Counted from the stretch's first letter, positions 43,215 to 52,466 are shown. The stretch: DNA of 64,000 bases from Reyranella massiliensis 521 (GCF_000312425.1 NZ_HE997181.1:2723857-2787856), one strand, 5' to 3'. Numbers and translations are program-made. Notes: generated by a model not told the origin, from the sequence alone.

Positions 43215-46200
43215 ATGCCCCAAGCGGTGACCCTGGACGACAAGTACGTTCTGGAAAGCGGTCGCGTCTATCTCACCGGCACGCAGGCCCTGGTGCGCCT
43301 GCCGATGATGCAGCGACAGCGCGACCTCGCCGCCGGGCTCAACACGGCAGGCTACATCTCCGGCTATCGCGGCTCGCCGCTCGGCGCCTTCGACCAGGCG
43401 CTGTGGCAGGCCAAGAAGTTCATCAAGAAGCACCACATCGAATTCCAGCCCGGCACCAACGAGGATCTGGCGGCGACGGCGCTGTGGGGAACGCAGCAGA
43501 TCCATCTCTTCCCCGGCGCGCGCTACGACGGCGTGTTCGGCATCTGGTACGGCAAGGGCCCCGGCGTCGACCGCTCCGGCGACGCGCTGAAGCACGCCAA
43601 CTATGCCGGGACCTCCAAGCATGGCGGCGTGGTGGCGCTGGCGGGCGACGACCATATCGCCAAATCCTCGACGACGGCGCACCAGAGCGAACCGGCGCTG
43701 ATCGCGGCCGGCATTCCGGTGCTGCATGCGGCATCGGTGCAGGAGTATCTCGACTTCGGCCTGCATGCCTTCGCCATGTCGCGCTACTCCGGCCTCTGGA
43801 TCGGCTTCAAGGTGCTGAACGAGACGGTCGACTCCTCGGCCTCGGTGCATGTCGATCCGCACCGAATCGTGACGCAGATTCCAACTGACTTCGTGCTGCC
43901 GCCCGACGGCCTGCATATCCGCTGGCCCGACGACTGGGCCGGCCAGGAGCGTCGCGTCGTCAACCTCCGCCAGCCGGCGGCGCTGGCCTACTGGCGCGCC
44001 AACAAGCTCGACCGGCTGATGATGGGCCGCCCCGATGCGCGCTTCGGCATCGTGACGGTCGGCAAGTCCTATCTCGACGTCCGCCAGGCGCTCGACGAGC
44101 TGGGCATCGACGACGCGGAAGCCGAGCGCATCGGGCTCGCCATCTACAAGGTCGGCATGGTCTGGCCGCTGGAGACCGAAGGCGCGATGGCCTTTGCCAC
44201 CGGCAAACGCGAGATCCTCGTCGTTGAGGAGAAGCAGCCGGTGATCGAGCAGCAGCTCAAGAACGCGCTGTTCAACGCCCCGGCCGACCGCCGCCCCGTC
44301 GTCGTCGGCAAGGTCGACGAGCGTGGGCAGAAGCTGCTGAAGCTCGAAGGCGAGCTGTCGCCGGCCGAGATCGCCGCCGTCATCGTGGCGCGCTTCGGCC
44401 TCGACGCCTTCGGCGACGCCACGAAGCAGCGCTTCGAGTCGCTGAAGCGCCGCGCCGCTCGCCAAGTGCGCAACGAGGCAGGCCTGGCGCGCGTCCCCTA
44501 CTTCTGCTCCGGCTGCCCGCACAACAGTTCGACCAAGCTGCCCGACGGCTCGATGGGCATGGCGGGCATCGGCTGCCATACGCTCGCTATCGGCATGGAG
44601 CGCAACACCAAGACCTTCACGCACATGGGCGCCGAGGGCGCGTCGTGGGTGGGCGCCAGCCACTTCACCGACATGCCGCACGTCTTCCAGAACCTGGGCG
44701 ACGGCACCTATTTCCATTCCGGCTATCTGGCACTCCGCCACGCCATCGCGACCAACACCAGCATCACCTACAAGATCCTCTACAACGACGCCGTCGCCAT
44801 GACCGGCGGCCAGCCGCACGACGGCGACGTGCATCCCTGGACGATCAGCCAGCAGGTCCACGCCGAGGGTGTGCGCCGCATCGCGCTGGTGAGCGACGAT
44901 CCGCACAAGTACCCGCTGGGCACCAACTGGGCGCCGCATGTCAGCTTCCATCACCGCGACCAGCTCGACGACGTGCAACGCGAGCTTCGCGAATGGAAGG
45001 GTGTCTCGGTCCTGATCTACGACCAGACCTGTGCCGCCGAGAAGCGTCGCCGCCGCAAGCGCGGCACCTTCCCCGACCCCAACCGCCGCGTCTTCATCAA
45101 CGAGGCAGTGTGCGAAGGCTGCGGCGACTGCTCGACGCAATCGAACTGCCTGTCCGTGGTGCCGCAGGAGACCGAGTTCGGCCGCAAGCGCGCCATCGAC
45201 CAGTCGTCCTGCAACAAGGACTTCTCCTGCCTGAAGGGCTTCTGCCCGTCGTTCGTGACGGTCGAGGGCGGCAGCCTGCGCAAGGGCAAGGTGGCGACGA
45301 AGAAGAGCGCCGAGCCGGCACAGGAACCGGCGCTGCCGCCCGCCCCGCCGCTGCCGTCGGTCGAGGCGAAACCCTATGGCGTGCTGATCACCGGCATCGG
45401 CGGCACGGGCGTCGTCACCATCGGCGCCATCATGGGCATGGCCGCGCATATCGAAGGCAAGGGCGCGACGGTGCTCGACCAGCTCGGCATGGCGCAGAAA
45501 GGCGGCGCGGTGATCAGCCATGTCCGCATCGGCGCCACGCCCGAAGTGCTGCATGCGATGCGGCTCGGCGCCGGTGGCGCCAACCTGCTGCTGGGCTGCG
45601 ACCTCGTCGTGAGTGCGAGCGCCGACGCGCTGGCGCGGCTGGAGCCCGGCCTGTCGAAGGCCGTGGTCAACACGCACGAGACCATCACCGGCGAATTCAC
45701 GCGCCGTCCCGACCTCGCCTTCCCGGCCAATACGCTGAAGCTCTCGGTCGAAGCCGCAGCCGGCGCCGATGCCGTGGACTTCCTCGACGCCACCGGCATC
45801 GCCACGGGCCTGATGGGCGATTCGATCGCCACCAACATGTTCGTGCTGGGCTATGCCTACCAGAAGGGCCTGGTGCCGCTGGGCCATGCCGCCATCGAGC
45901 AGGCCATCGAGCTGAACGGCGCCGCCGTGCCGATGAACCTCGCCGCCTTCCGCTGGGGCCGCCGCGCCGCCGCCGACCGCGCGTCGGTCGAAGCGCTGAT
46001 TGCGCCAAAGGACAACAACGTCGTGCACCTTGCGCCGCGCCTCTCCACGACGCTGGAAGAGATCGTGGCGGCGCGGACGAAGCACCTCACCGGCTACCAG
46101 AACGCAGCCCTTGCCCAGCGCTACGCCGCCCTTGTCGAGAAGGTACGCGTCGCCGAGCAGCTCAAGGGCGGCGGCAAGACCGGCCTCGCCGAAGCCGTGG

Positions 46201-46709
46201 CGCGCTACTACGCCAAGCTGCTCTCCTACAAGGACGAGTACGAAGTCGCGCGGCTCTACAGCGAAGCCGCGTTCCAGGCGAAGCTCGGCCGGCAGTTCGA
46301 GGGCGACTACAAGCTCAAGTTCCACCTCGCGCCGCCGCTGTTCGCCCAGCGCGATCCGCAGACCGGCCACCTGATCAAGCAGGAGTTCGGAAGCTGGATG
46401 CTGCCGGCCTTCCGCCTGCTGGCGAAGCTCAAGGGCCTGCGCGGCACCGCCTTCGATCCGTTCGGCCGCACCGAGGAGCGCAAGACGGAACGCCGCCTGA
46501 TCGCCGACTACGAAAAGCTGGTGGACGAGCTGCTGGCCGGCCTCGTGCCGCAGAACCACGCGCTCGCGATCAGGCTCGCCGCGATCCCCGACGAGATCCG
46601 CGGCTACGGCCATATCAAGGACGCCCACCTCGCCAAAGCCAAGCGCAAGGAAGCCGAACTGCTCGCCCAATGGCGCAATCCCGAGGCGATGAAGGCCGCG
46701 GCGGAGTAA
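43215..46709 (+). CDS. Fused indolepyruvate ferredoxin oxidoreductase
   Basis: A single 1164-residue polypeptide combining the alpha and gamma parts of the 2-oxoacid:ferredoxin oxidoreductases that act on aryl pyruvates. N-terminal ThDP-type region (GYISGYRGSPLGAFD), YFCSGCPHNSSTKLPDGS, a ThDP-pocket segment GAEGASWVGASHF, and an iron-sulfur stretch with CEGCGDCSTQSNCLSV and CNKDFSCLKGFCPSF. The C-terminal part carries LITGIGGTGVVTIGAI. It oxidises indolepyruvate and similar acids to acyl-CoA with ferredoxin. Its last 120 bp recur at 49477 as the outer flank of an insertion. Confidence 0.92.
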   Translation: MPQAVTLDDKYVLESGRVYLTGTQALVRLPMMQRQRDLAAGLNTAGYISGYRGSPLGAFDQALWQAKKFIKKHHIEFQPGTNEDLAATALWGTQQIHLFPGARYDGVFGIWYGKGPGVDRSGDALKHANYAGTSKHGGVVALAGDDHIAKSSTTAHQSEPALIAAGIPVLHAASVQEYLDFGLHAFAMSRYSGLWIGFKVLNETVDSSASVHVDPHRIVTQIPTDFVLPPDGLHIRWPDDWAGQERRVVNLRQPAALAYWRANKLDRLMMGRPDARFGIVTVGKSYLDVRQALDELGIDDAEAERIGLAIYKVGMVWPLETEGAMAFATGKREILVVEEKQPVIEQQLKNALFNAPADRRPVVVGKVDERGQKLLKLEGELSPAEIAAVIVARFGLDAFGDATKQRFESLKRRAARQVRNEAGLARVPYFCSGCPHNSSTKLPDGSMGMAGIGCHTLAIGMERNTKTFTHMGAEGASWVGASHFTDMPHVFQNLGDGTYFHSGYLALRHAIATNTSITYKILYNDAVAMTGGQPHDGDVHPWTISQQVHAEGVRRIALVSDDPHKYPLGTNWAPHVSFHHRDQLDDVQRELREWKGVSVLIYDQTCAAEKRRRRKRGTFPDPNRRVFINEAVCEGCGDCSTQSNCLSVVPQETEFGRKRAIDQSSCNKDFSCLKGFCPSFVTVEGGSLRKGKVATKKSAEPAQEPALPPAPPLPSVEAKPYGVLITGIGGTGVVTIGAIMGMAAHIEGKGATVLDQLGMAQKGGAVISHVRIGATPEVLHAMRLGAGGANLLLGCDLVVSASADALARLEPGLSKAVVNTHETITGEFTRRPDLAFPANTLKLSVEAAAGADAVDFLDATGIATGLMGDSIATNMFVLGYAYQKGLVPLGHAAIEQAIELNGAAVPMNLAAFRWGRRAAADRASVEALIAPKDNNVVHLAPRLSTTLEEIVAARTKHLTGYQNAALAQRYAALVEKVRVAEQLKGGGKTGLAEAVARYYAKLLSYKDEYEVARLYSEAAFQAKLGRQFEGDYKLKFHLAPPLFAQRDPQTGHLIKQEFGSWMLPAFRLLAKLKGLRGTAFDPFGRTEERKTERRLIADYEKLVDELLAGLVPQNHALAIRLAAIPDEIRGYGHIKDAHLAKAKRKEAELLAQWRNPEAMKAAAE
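46590..46709. repeat. Direct repeat copy 1 (3' end of the oxidoreductase gene)
   Basis: Last 40 codons of the gene at 43215, from GACGAGATCC to the TAA. Identical to 49477-49596 except one base (G at 46695, A at 49582), which changes an Ala codon to Thr. Confidence 0.95.
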
Positions 46710-46781
46710 CGCCGTCTACAAGCAGCAACATCAGAAGAGTTGATTTCAGACATAATCAACCAACAGACTCAACCAGCGCGG

Positions 46782-48764
46782 CTATGCAGATAGCGGAAGT
46801 ATGCTTGTTTGTCTGAGGCTGGCGATCGCACGGACTACTCCAACCAACGTCGTACTTCTCACGCCAGCCGCATTCGCAGCGCGAATGACGCCCTCCATGC
46901 AGGCCGGCACCTTCAATGCTCTCCTACTATCCTCAAGTTCCAACAGTTCGATCTGTTCTGAGCGCAGTTGCAAAAGCATTGTCGAACCGATTTCTTCGGC
47001 AATCGTAGTTTCAAGGTCGGCGTGAAATGCCGTTCCCCAAGTACCGACGAGCACAGGTACATCAACAACATCACTCTCGGCTATGCCAATAAGGCGCTGG
47101 AGAGATCTATTCCGTTTAACTTGTTCAGGCTTAGCACCTTTGTCCGCATCCCAAACGATGTATGTCGGAATACCAAGCTCTCGGAATATCATCGCCGGAC
47201 GATCAATATTGTTGGCCGCTCCACAAGCGATAACAGCTATGCCCTCAGCTTCAAAATCAAGGCCTTCTGCTCGCGCGGTTGCCAGAATAGCCGCTCGATC
47301 GCTCACCCCTTCAACTAGAACGGCGACATTTGCAAAAAACCCTTCACAAACTTCGGAGTTCATAATGTGAAGTCGAGGGAGTAGCCCTGCTGGAGTGAAG
47401 GTTCCCGCCTGCACGCCGTGTATCTCTTCCAGTGCGGTGCATACTCTTAATGCTGTCGGTTCTCGGATAATCGCTTCTCGAGGTTTGCCCTCTTCTCTGA
47501 CAACTCGCCGAGCCAGGCGAACGCTTTGAAATGAATCTAGACGAACAAACAACGGAGAATGCGTTGCTATTGCGATCTGCATTTGTCTCGCCACGCCAGG
47601 TAACTCGCCATTTGCTAGGCGTGACAATACATTCGCAAAGTGCCGCTGCTTTGTAGGATGTTGGTACAATTCGGGCTCCTCAATAGCCAAAATCAGCCCT
47701 GGCAATAGCGGCGTAGTCGTGGGGCTTTCGGCGGCCTCTCCTCCATCAGTATCCTCATTTTCCGCCGTTCTAGATGATGCAAGTGCTAGGTGCTGCAATA
47801 GAGACAGGACAAAAGCACGTTGGAGGCCGTGCCCAGTGCGATCAACCGGCGACCGGAACGAATCTTCTTCGAGTTCTACTTCTGCATTTGGCGGAGGAGC
47901 GTCGATGTTTCCAATCTCCTGCCACCGAAGATTCACTGTGGCGTTCTCGTAGAAGTCTTTCAAAGTACCAGATAGTTCTCCAGCCAGAGTGCCCAGTTCC
48001 GGAAGGTTAGCTGGGTCCATTAGCTGCCTATACTGTTCCGAAATCCGTTCTCTAAACGCTCTGACTTCCGCCCTCCGTTCAATCGCGCTACGAACAACAA
48101 GCTCCATCAATCGGGCAATTGGGGCTCGTCCAGCATCGGTCGCATCAGCAGCAGCGTCCCGTACGGCGGGAACAAAAACGAAGCTAGTAGCTCGTTGTAG
48201 CTTTCCATTGGCATTGTTCGTGAAACCGAAGAACTGACCATCGTCCCTCTCTCTCACGCACCTTTCGGGGTGATTGCGCTCCCATTGGATTAATTCTGCG
48301 TCCACTTGCGCAACTTGTGTAACAGCAGACAGACCGTACTCAGGTCTTTGCGTACGAAGCTCTGAGTAAGCACGTCGCTTATCCAGCCCAGACTTTGCCC
48401 GGATCAATCGAAAATCGGGACACTGAAGGCTAGTTCCGAAGTATCGACCTGTTCTGGCTTCCTCGCCGTCGAATACCCGAACTACAGACAACTCATCATT
48501 GTTTACTCTCCCTCCGAACATTTCGAGTTCTGCAGGAGTAAGAGAGTGAAAGGTCAGATCAATTTCGATCGGAACAGACATGTCTCGATCAAAAAAGTCT
48601 TGCCTGACGAGTTTCGGCGCCCCGGCGTAGAACGTATCAATGGCACGTAAGACTGTAGATTTGCCACTTCCATTACCGCCGATGAAATTCGTTATGTCTT
48701 CAAAATTGATCTCTGCCTCACGAATACATCTAAAGTTGCGTATCCGCGCGGACCGTAGTTTCAC
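46782..48764 (-). CDS. OLD-family ATPase with TOPRIM nuclease domain
   Basis: Six hundred and sixty residues. The N-terminal ABC/SMC-like ATPase has Walker A GGNGSGKST (about 29-37) and Walker B LILAIEEPELYQHP, with a SGHGLQ-like signature VDRTGHGLQ. The C-terminal TOPRIM domain shows VLVEGVSDRAAIL and IVWDADKG, the acidic residues that bind metal in OLD nucleases. Start GTG 48764 is preferred: GGGGGAG lies seven bases before it; the frame opens to GTG 48779. No UvrD helicase (GajB) is beside it, so this is not Gabija; stand-alone class 1 OLD proteins such as phage P2 Old act in anti-phage defence. Confidence 0.85.
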   Translation of the reverse strand: MKLRSARIRNFRCIREAEINFEDITNFIGGNGSGKSTVLRAIDTFYAGAPKLVRQDFFDRDMSVPIEIDLTFHSLTPAELEMFGGRVNNDELSVVRVFDGEEARTGRYFGTSLQCPDFRLIRAKSGLDKRRAYSELRTQRPEYGLSAVTQVAQVDAELIQWERNHPERCVRERDDGQFFGFTNNANGKLQRATSFVFVPAVRDAAADATDAGRAPIARLMELVVRSAIERRAEVRAFRERISEQYRQLMDPANLPELGTLAGELSGTLKDFYENATVNLRWQEIGNIDAPPPNAEVELEEDSFRSPVDRTGHGLQRAFVLSLLQHLALASSRTAENEDTDGGEAAESPTTTPLLPGLILAIEEPELYQHPTKQRHFANVLSRLANGELPGVARQMQIAIATHSPLFVRLDSFQSVRLARRVVREEGKPREAIIREPTALRVCTALEEIHGVQAGTFTPAGLLPRLHIMNSEVCEGFFANVAVLVEGVSDRAAILATARAEGLDFEAEGIAVIACGAANNIDRPAMIFRELGIPTYIVWDADKGAKPEQVKRNRSLQRLIGIAESDVVDVPVLVGTWGTAFHADLETTIAEEIGSTMLLQLRSEQIELLELEDSRRALKVPACMEGVIRAANAAGVRSTTLVGVVRAIASLRQTSILPLSA

Positions 48765-48820
48765 GTTATGCTCCCCCACCTTGCCACCATAGGATGTAGC
48801 CAGAGTGGGAGGACAGCAAC

Positions 48821-49036
48821 ATGTTTACAATGATTGAAGTGCGATCCAGCACCATTGCAGCAGTAGGATGGAACTCTGATACGTCGACTCTTCGAGTCGC
48901 ATTCAAGAGCAGAGCATCATATGATTACGCGAAGGTCCCCAAAGGGGTCTACGAAGCCTTCCTGAACGCCGCTTCAAAGGGTCGATACTTCGCGCAGAAT
49001 ATCCGAGATAAATATCCAACTTCACGAGTACGATGA
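48821..49036 (+). CDS. KTSC-domain protein
   Basis: Seventy-one residues forming one KTSC domain: SSTIAAVGWNSDTSTLRVAF, DYAKVPKGVYEAFLNAASKG and FAQNIRDKYP. GGGAGGA precedes ATG 48821. KTSC proteins are small and stand alone or are fused to larger proteins; their biochemical role is not settled. It is divergent from the OLD gene and in the same insertion. Confidence 0.75.
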   Translation: MFTMIEVRSSTIAAVGWNSDTSTLRVAFKSRASYDYAKVPKGVYEAFLNAASKGRYFAQNIRDKYPTSRVR

Positions 49037-49070
49037 TGGAAGCGAAGGAGCGCTCCACTGCCATCGCGGC

Positions 49071-49370
49071 TTATTGGTGAACGCTTGTTCGCTCCACAGT
49101 CATCAATGTGCCATTGCAGAGTTCCGCAACTGTATTGGCAACCAGCCAATCTGAAAAATGAAGGCAAAGGAATTCTGCGGTTTCTCCACTTGGTAGGCGA
49201 CATACACGCTTTGAGACGTCGTAGCCTTGCTCACCTGCGCCCGCTTCCGCGTGATCTAGTATCTCGCTCAACTTAAGCGATGTCGTCGAACCCTTAATCG
49301 AAAACTCCACCACATGGCGACGAAACTGGAAGACACGCCCCCTAATTCCGGTGGAAAGACGAATCGTCAT
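49071..49370 (-). CDS. Unknown protein of the OLD/KTSC insertion
   Basis: Ninety-nine residues from ATG 49370. No family recognised. Predicted mixed alpha/beta with RGRVFQFRRHVVEFSIKG and YDVSKRVCRLPSGETAEFLC, rich in Arg near the start. Convergent with the KTSC gene. A ribosome site is not clear. It could be part of the defence unit or passenger DNA. Confidence 0.5.
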   Translation of the reverse strand: MTIRLSTGIRGRVFQFRRHVVEFSIKGSTTSLKLSEILDHAEAGAGEQGYDVSKRVCRLPSGETAEFLCLHFSDWLVANTVAELCNGTLMTVERTSVHQ

Positions 49371-49391
49371 CAGGCAGCCCCTTTTGTTCAC

Positions 49392-49792
49392 TAAATGTTC
49401 CCACCCTTGCTAAACGCTGTCAATTTCTGCCGACGACGCAAGAAATGCGGATAACTGGAGGCTATTCACAAACCTGGACGAGATCCGCGGCTACGGCCAT
49501 ATCAAGGACGCCCACCTCGCCAAAGCCAAGCGCAAGGAAGCCGAACTGCTCGCCCAATGGCGCAATCCCGAGGCGATGAAGACCGCGGCGGAGTAAGTGC
49601 CGGCGGCATGCGAAGGCGGCTGGAAGATCGACAGCAAGGTCCTCTTTGCCCACAGCCGGGCCTGAAAAAGGCGAGAAGTCACGACATCGCTGCCGTCTTG
49701 CCTCGAAAGCGCCGCGCCGATTTGGTGTTGGATTGATGGACTTACTTGCTGTAGGCCCTTCCGACCTCAGCTTTTCGCCAGAAGGACTTTCG
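49392..49792. other. Right end of the insertion and following intergenic DNA
   Basis: Contains the insertion edge, the second 120-bp repeat (49477-49596, a 3' fragment of the oxidoreductase gene with no start of its own) and then the original downstream sequence of that gene (from 49597). No other gene seen. Confidence 0.6.
49477..49596. repeat. Direct repeat copy 2
   Basis: 119 of 120 bases match 46590-46709. The bases after the TAA differ between copies (CGCCGTC after copy 1, GTGCCGG after copy 2), so the repeat ends precisely at the stop codon. The copy is a gene fragment without a start. Confidence 0.95.
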
Positions 49793-50224
49793 ATGGCATC
49801 GGTTCGGTACTCGGTCTTGGCGGCTGGCCTGCTCACCCTCGGCCTGTCGGCCTGCGCTGGTTACGAGTTCGCACCTTTCGGGATCGAGAACCCGACCAAC
49901 CAGGCGATCAACAGGGCCTACAAGGACCGCGATGCCTGCCTGGCCGCCCAGGTGAACAGCAACGGCGCCGACGCGCAGACCGCCGCGACCGCCTGCCAGA
50001 CGCAGACCAGGAAGCTCGACAGCGTGACCAACCCCCATCGCGATGCGACGGTGACGGCGGCGATCCATCAGGATTCCGCCTTCAGGGCAACCCGCTATGC
50101 CGGCCTCGCCCGCCCCGCCGCCGCCAGCCCCACGGCCGTGGCGCAGCCCGCCGTGCAAGCCCCCGTCCCGCTGACGGCCGACGCGCCGGTGCCCTACATG
50201 CAATCGATTGCGTCGCCGCAGTAG
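49793..50224 (+). CDS. Lipoprotein of unknown function
   Basis: One hundred and forty-three residues from ATG 49793 after GAAGGA. Lipobox LSAC. Mature part has IENPTNQAINRAYKDRDAC and TACQTQTRKLDSVTNPHRDATV, then an Ala/Pro-rich tail. Family not recognised. Outer-membrane lipoprotein likely. Confidence 0.7.
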   Translation: MASVRYSVLAAGLLTLGLSACAGYEFAPFGIENPTNQAINRAYKDRDACLAAQVNSNGADAQTAATACQTQTRKLDSVTNPHRDATVTAAIHQDSAFRATRYAGLARPAAASPTAVAQPAVQAPVPLTADAPVPYMQSIASPQ

Positions 50225-50234
50225 CGGTCGGCCC

Positions 50235-50498
50235 ATGACGACATCCCCGGCCTCGCGGCGCAAGAGCTTCGTCTACGACGGCCGCGCGCTCGAAATCCGG
50301 CTCGTGTTCAGCGAGGAGAACTGGACCACCTGGGTCTATGAAGACGGCCACCACCTCGCCGCGGTCGACTCGATCGAACACGGCACCGTCGACGACGGCG
50401 TGGCCGAGGGCGCCGACGTCATCGGCGAGCTGCTCGAAGCATCGGTGGCGGAAGTGCTGGCCGGCGACATCGAACTGCCGCGGCGGCCTGCTCGCTGA
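50235..50498 (+). CDS. Conserved small protein, unknown
   Basis: Eighty-seven residues from ATG 50235, 10 bp after the lipoprotein stop. Sequence SFVYDGRALEIRLVFSEENWTTWVYEDG is beta-rich, followed by a helix VIGELLEASVAEVLAGD. No signal or membrane segment. Role unknown. Confidence 0.5.
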   Translation: MTTSPASRRKSFVYDGRALEIRLVFSEENWTTWVYEDGHHLAAVDSIEHGTVDDGVAEGADVIGELLEASVAEVLAGDIELPRRPAR

Positions 50499-50532
50499 CC
50501 GTCCGGACTCGCCGCGCGGAACCATTGGGCGC

Positions 50533-51381
50533 TTAGCGCTTCTCGGGCACTCTGCTCGCCGAGCCTGCCTTCATCCGCCGGGGCAAGTGGACCCAGCCGA
50601 CGACGAGCACGCCGACGGCGGTCAACAGGCCGCCGATTGCCAGCCCCGCCGGAACGTCGCCCTTCGTGCCTGAGAAGTGCAGCCACAGCCCGGCCGCCAT
50701 CGCGATCAGGGAAGCGGCAAGGAGCCCCCAGAATATCCGCCACGCGAGCAGCGGCGAACGCCGCGCCAGATCTCCGGCGTCTTCGACACCGGCAACGGCG
50801 CGCTGGTAGTGGCGGAGCGCCCGGTCGCCCGCCTCCATGGCCGAGGCGGGAACCGGCAGCAGCAGGCGCGACCGTTTGGTGCTGTAGCTGCCGGTGCTCG
50901 CCACCCGGCTGACGACGCCGATGGTGACGACGATGCAGGCGGGACTCGTCCTCGCGCCCCATTCGGCATTCAGCATGCCGGTTCTCTTCCCCGGATCGAG
51001 GCGAAAGTAGCAGTCGTCGATCAGCACGCTCCGCTTGCCGGCGACGACCTCGACGCCGGTCGCGTCGTCTCGGCGGCGCGGCTTGAAGCGGGACCATGTC
51101 CGGGCGCCCGCGCAGTAACGTTCCCAGTCGGCGGCGCCCACGGACCAGCGGGCGACGACATCCGTGCCCGACAGCAGGCGCGCCCGGCCCCGCGCCGCCA
51201 GCAGCGACACCGGAACGAAGTACGCGGACGCCAGAAGCAGGGTGAAGCCGATCACGCCGGCGGCCATCGTAAGCGCGGACTCCTCCGGCCCCAGCCGCTC
51301 GGAGATCGCAAGCCAGAACAGCAATGCGCCCGTGCCGAGAGCGATCAGCGCATAGCCGAGCTTGCGCGCCGGATTACGCAT
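50533..51381 (-). CDS. Four-helix membrane protein, paralogue of the next gene
   Basis: Two hundred and eighty-two residues. Two helices at the start (LGYALIALGTGALLFWLAISE, AAGVIGFTLLLASAYFVPVSL), a central soluble domain with SVGAADWERYCA and ALRHYQRAVAGV, and two at the end. The gene at 51385 shares the MRNPxRK opening, the SxxADWxRxxA segment and the membrane layout, so they arose by duplication and lie tail to head. Function unknown. Confidence 0.7.
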   Translation of the reverse strand: MRNPARKLGYALIALGTGALLFWLAISERLGPEESALTMAAGVIGFTLLLASAYFVPVSLLAARGRARLLSGTDVVARWSVGAADWERYCAGARTWSRFKPRRRDDATGVEVVAGKRSVLIDDCYFRLDPGKRTGMLNAEWGARTSPACIVVTIGVVSRVASTGSYSTKRSRLLLPVPASAMEAGDRALRHYQRAVAGVEDAGDLARRSPLLAWRIFWGLLAASLIAMAAGLWLHFSGTKGDVPAGLAIGGLLTAVGVLVVGWVHLPRRMKAGSASRVPEKR

Positions 51382-51384
51382 GGG

Positions 51385-52284
51385 TCATTTCTTCGTCACG
51401 CGACGTTGGCTCTCTTTTCCTTCCCTCCACCGCAACAGGAACGTCATTCCGCCAACCAGGGCGGAGGGAATGGCGACGACGGAGCCGCCCAGCGTCAGAA
51501 AGCCCGCGATCATGCCGGCATGTTCGCCCTGGCCACGAGCGATTCCTATCATGACCGCGCCCGCGACGACGGCGACAAGGCCGAGCCCGAAGAGAGCCGC
51601 CGTGATCCGATAAGTGCGGCGCGGGTTGCGCAGCGCGATGGCGGTCCTGCCGCGCCTCTTTTCAAGCGCCGGCGCGAAGTGGCGATAGGCCGACAAGCCC
51701 TGTGCACGCGCAGCCTCGGGCACCGGCACGCGCAGGCAGGTATAGCGGACGCCGCCGTAGCGGCCCGCCGGATAGGCGAGCAGGAATTCGAGGCAGTCCG
51801 GCGGCCGGCCGGGCCGGGCTGCATTGTCGAGCCAGCCGATGCTGCGCAGCTCGGGGATGCCGTTCAGGCGCAGCGAGTGATAGGAACCATCGACGATCAA
51901 TGCCTTCTCGCCGACGATGATCTCCACGCCCTCGGGGGGCGTCTGCCTGCGAATCCACAGATCGTTGGCAAGGAACATCGGGTCAGCCCCTGCCCGCTCG
52001 GCATCGAGCGCGCGGAACCTGTCCCAGTCGGCCGCGCTTGTCTGCCATCGCGCGATCCGGCCGACTCCGGCCAGAAGACGCGCCCTGCCGATGGCTGTGG
52101 GCAGCACATTCAACAACAGAAACAGGGTGGAGCAGACAAGCGTCACGAACCCGAGCGCCGTCATGGCGCCCGACATGCCGTCGCGCCCCAGGGCGCTTTC
52201 CCGCCACACGCCGAGCCAGAGCAGCGCGGCGCCCGACAGGGCCAGAGCGGCAAAGAGGATGGCTTTACGGCGTGGGTTGCGCAT
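51385..52284 (-). CDS. Four-helix membrane protein, paralogue of 50533
   Basis: Two hundred and ninety-nine residues from ATG 52284 after GGAGGG. MRNPRRKAILFAALALSGAAL, then ARLLAGVGRIARWQTSAADWDRF, a soluble part with IIVGEKALIVDGSYHSLRL, and two C-terminal helices (LFGLGLVAVVAGAVMIGIA, LTLGGSVVAIPSALVGGM). The stop sits three bases before the start of the paralogue. Divergence in the loops is high. Confidence 0.7.
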   Translation of the reverse strand: MRNPRRKAILFAALALSGAALLWLGVWRESALGRDGMSGAMTALGFVTLVCSTLFLLLNVLPTAIGRARLLAGVGRIARWQTSAADWDRFRALDAERAGADPMFLANDLWIRRQTPPEGVEIIVGEKALIVDGSYHSLRLNGIPELRSIGWLDNAARPGRPPDCLEFLLAYPAGRYGGVRYTCLRVPVPEAARAQGLSAYRHFAPALEKRRGRTAIALRNPRRTYRITAALFGLGLVAVVAGAVMIGIARGQGEHAGMIAGFLTLGGSVVAIPSALVGGMTFLLRWREGKESQRRVTKK

Positions 52285-52466
52285 GAACCCTCCGGCTACG
52301 CGGCCCTTCGTCGAGAGACGTGCCGTCCGCTTCGTGCCCCCGGCGGCGCCCCCCGATACCGGCGGCGGCGACAGGAGCACCGACCGGAACCGGCGATCCG
52401 GTCTGCCGGCATGCTCCATCGGGAACCGACGATTGCGTCACGATCGGCCTTCGGTCGACGGGCCAG

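Larger units (their letters stand above)
46710..49476. mobile_element. 2.77-kb insertion carrying OLD/KTSC genes
   Basis: DNA between the two 120-bp direct repeats. It is visibly AT-richer than both sides (about half G+C by eye against roughly two-thirds) and contains three genes: OLD nuclease, KTSC protein and an unknown protein. No recombinase, integrase or transposase is inside. The layout fits integration at the 3' end of a gene where the incoming element supplies a replacement end, or a duplication by recombination. Confidence 0.75.

Noticed and set aside
43119..46670. An open frame of over 1100 codons antisense to the fused oxidoreductase gene
   Set aside because: High G+C with biased third positions keeps antisense frames open; the sequence is low-complexity and Leu/Val/His-rich, and the sense frame has clear cofactor and iron-sulfur motifs.
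46782..48764. Gabija system
   Set aside because: Gabija needs a UvrD-like helicase (GajB) beside GajA. None is present; the neighbours are KTSC and an unknown gene.
49477..49596. A separate short gene at the second direct repeat
   Set aside because: It is an exact 3' fragment of the oxidoreductase gene with no start codon or ribosome site.
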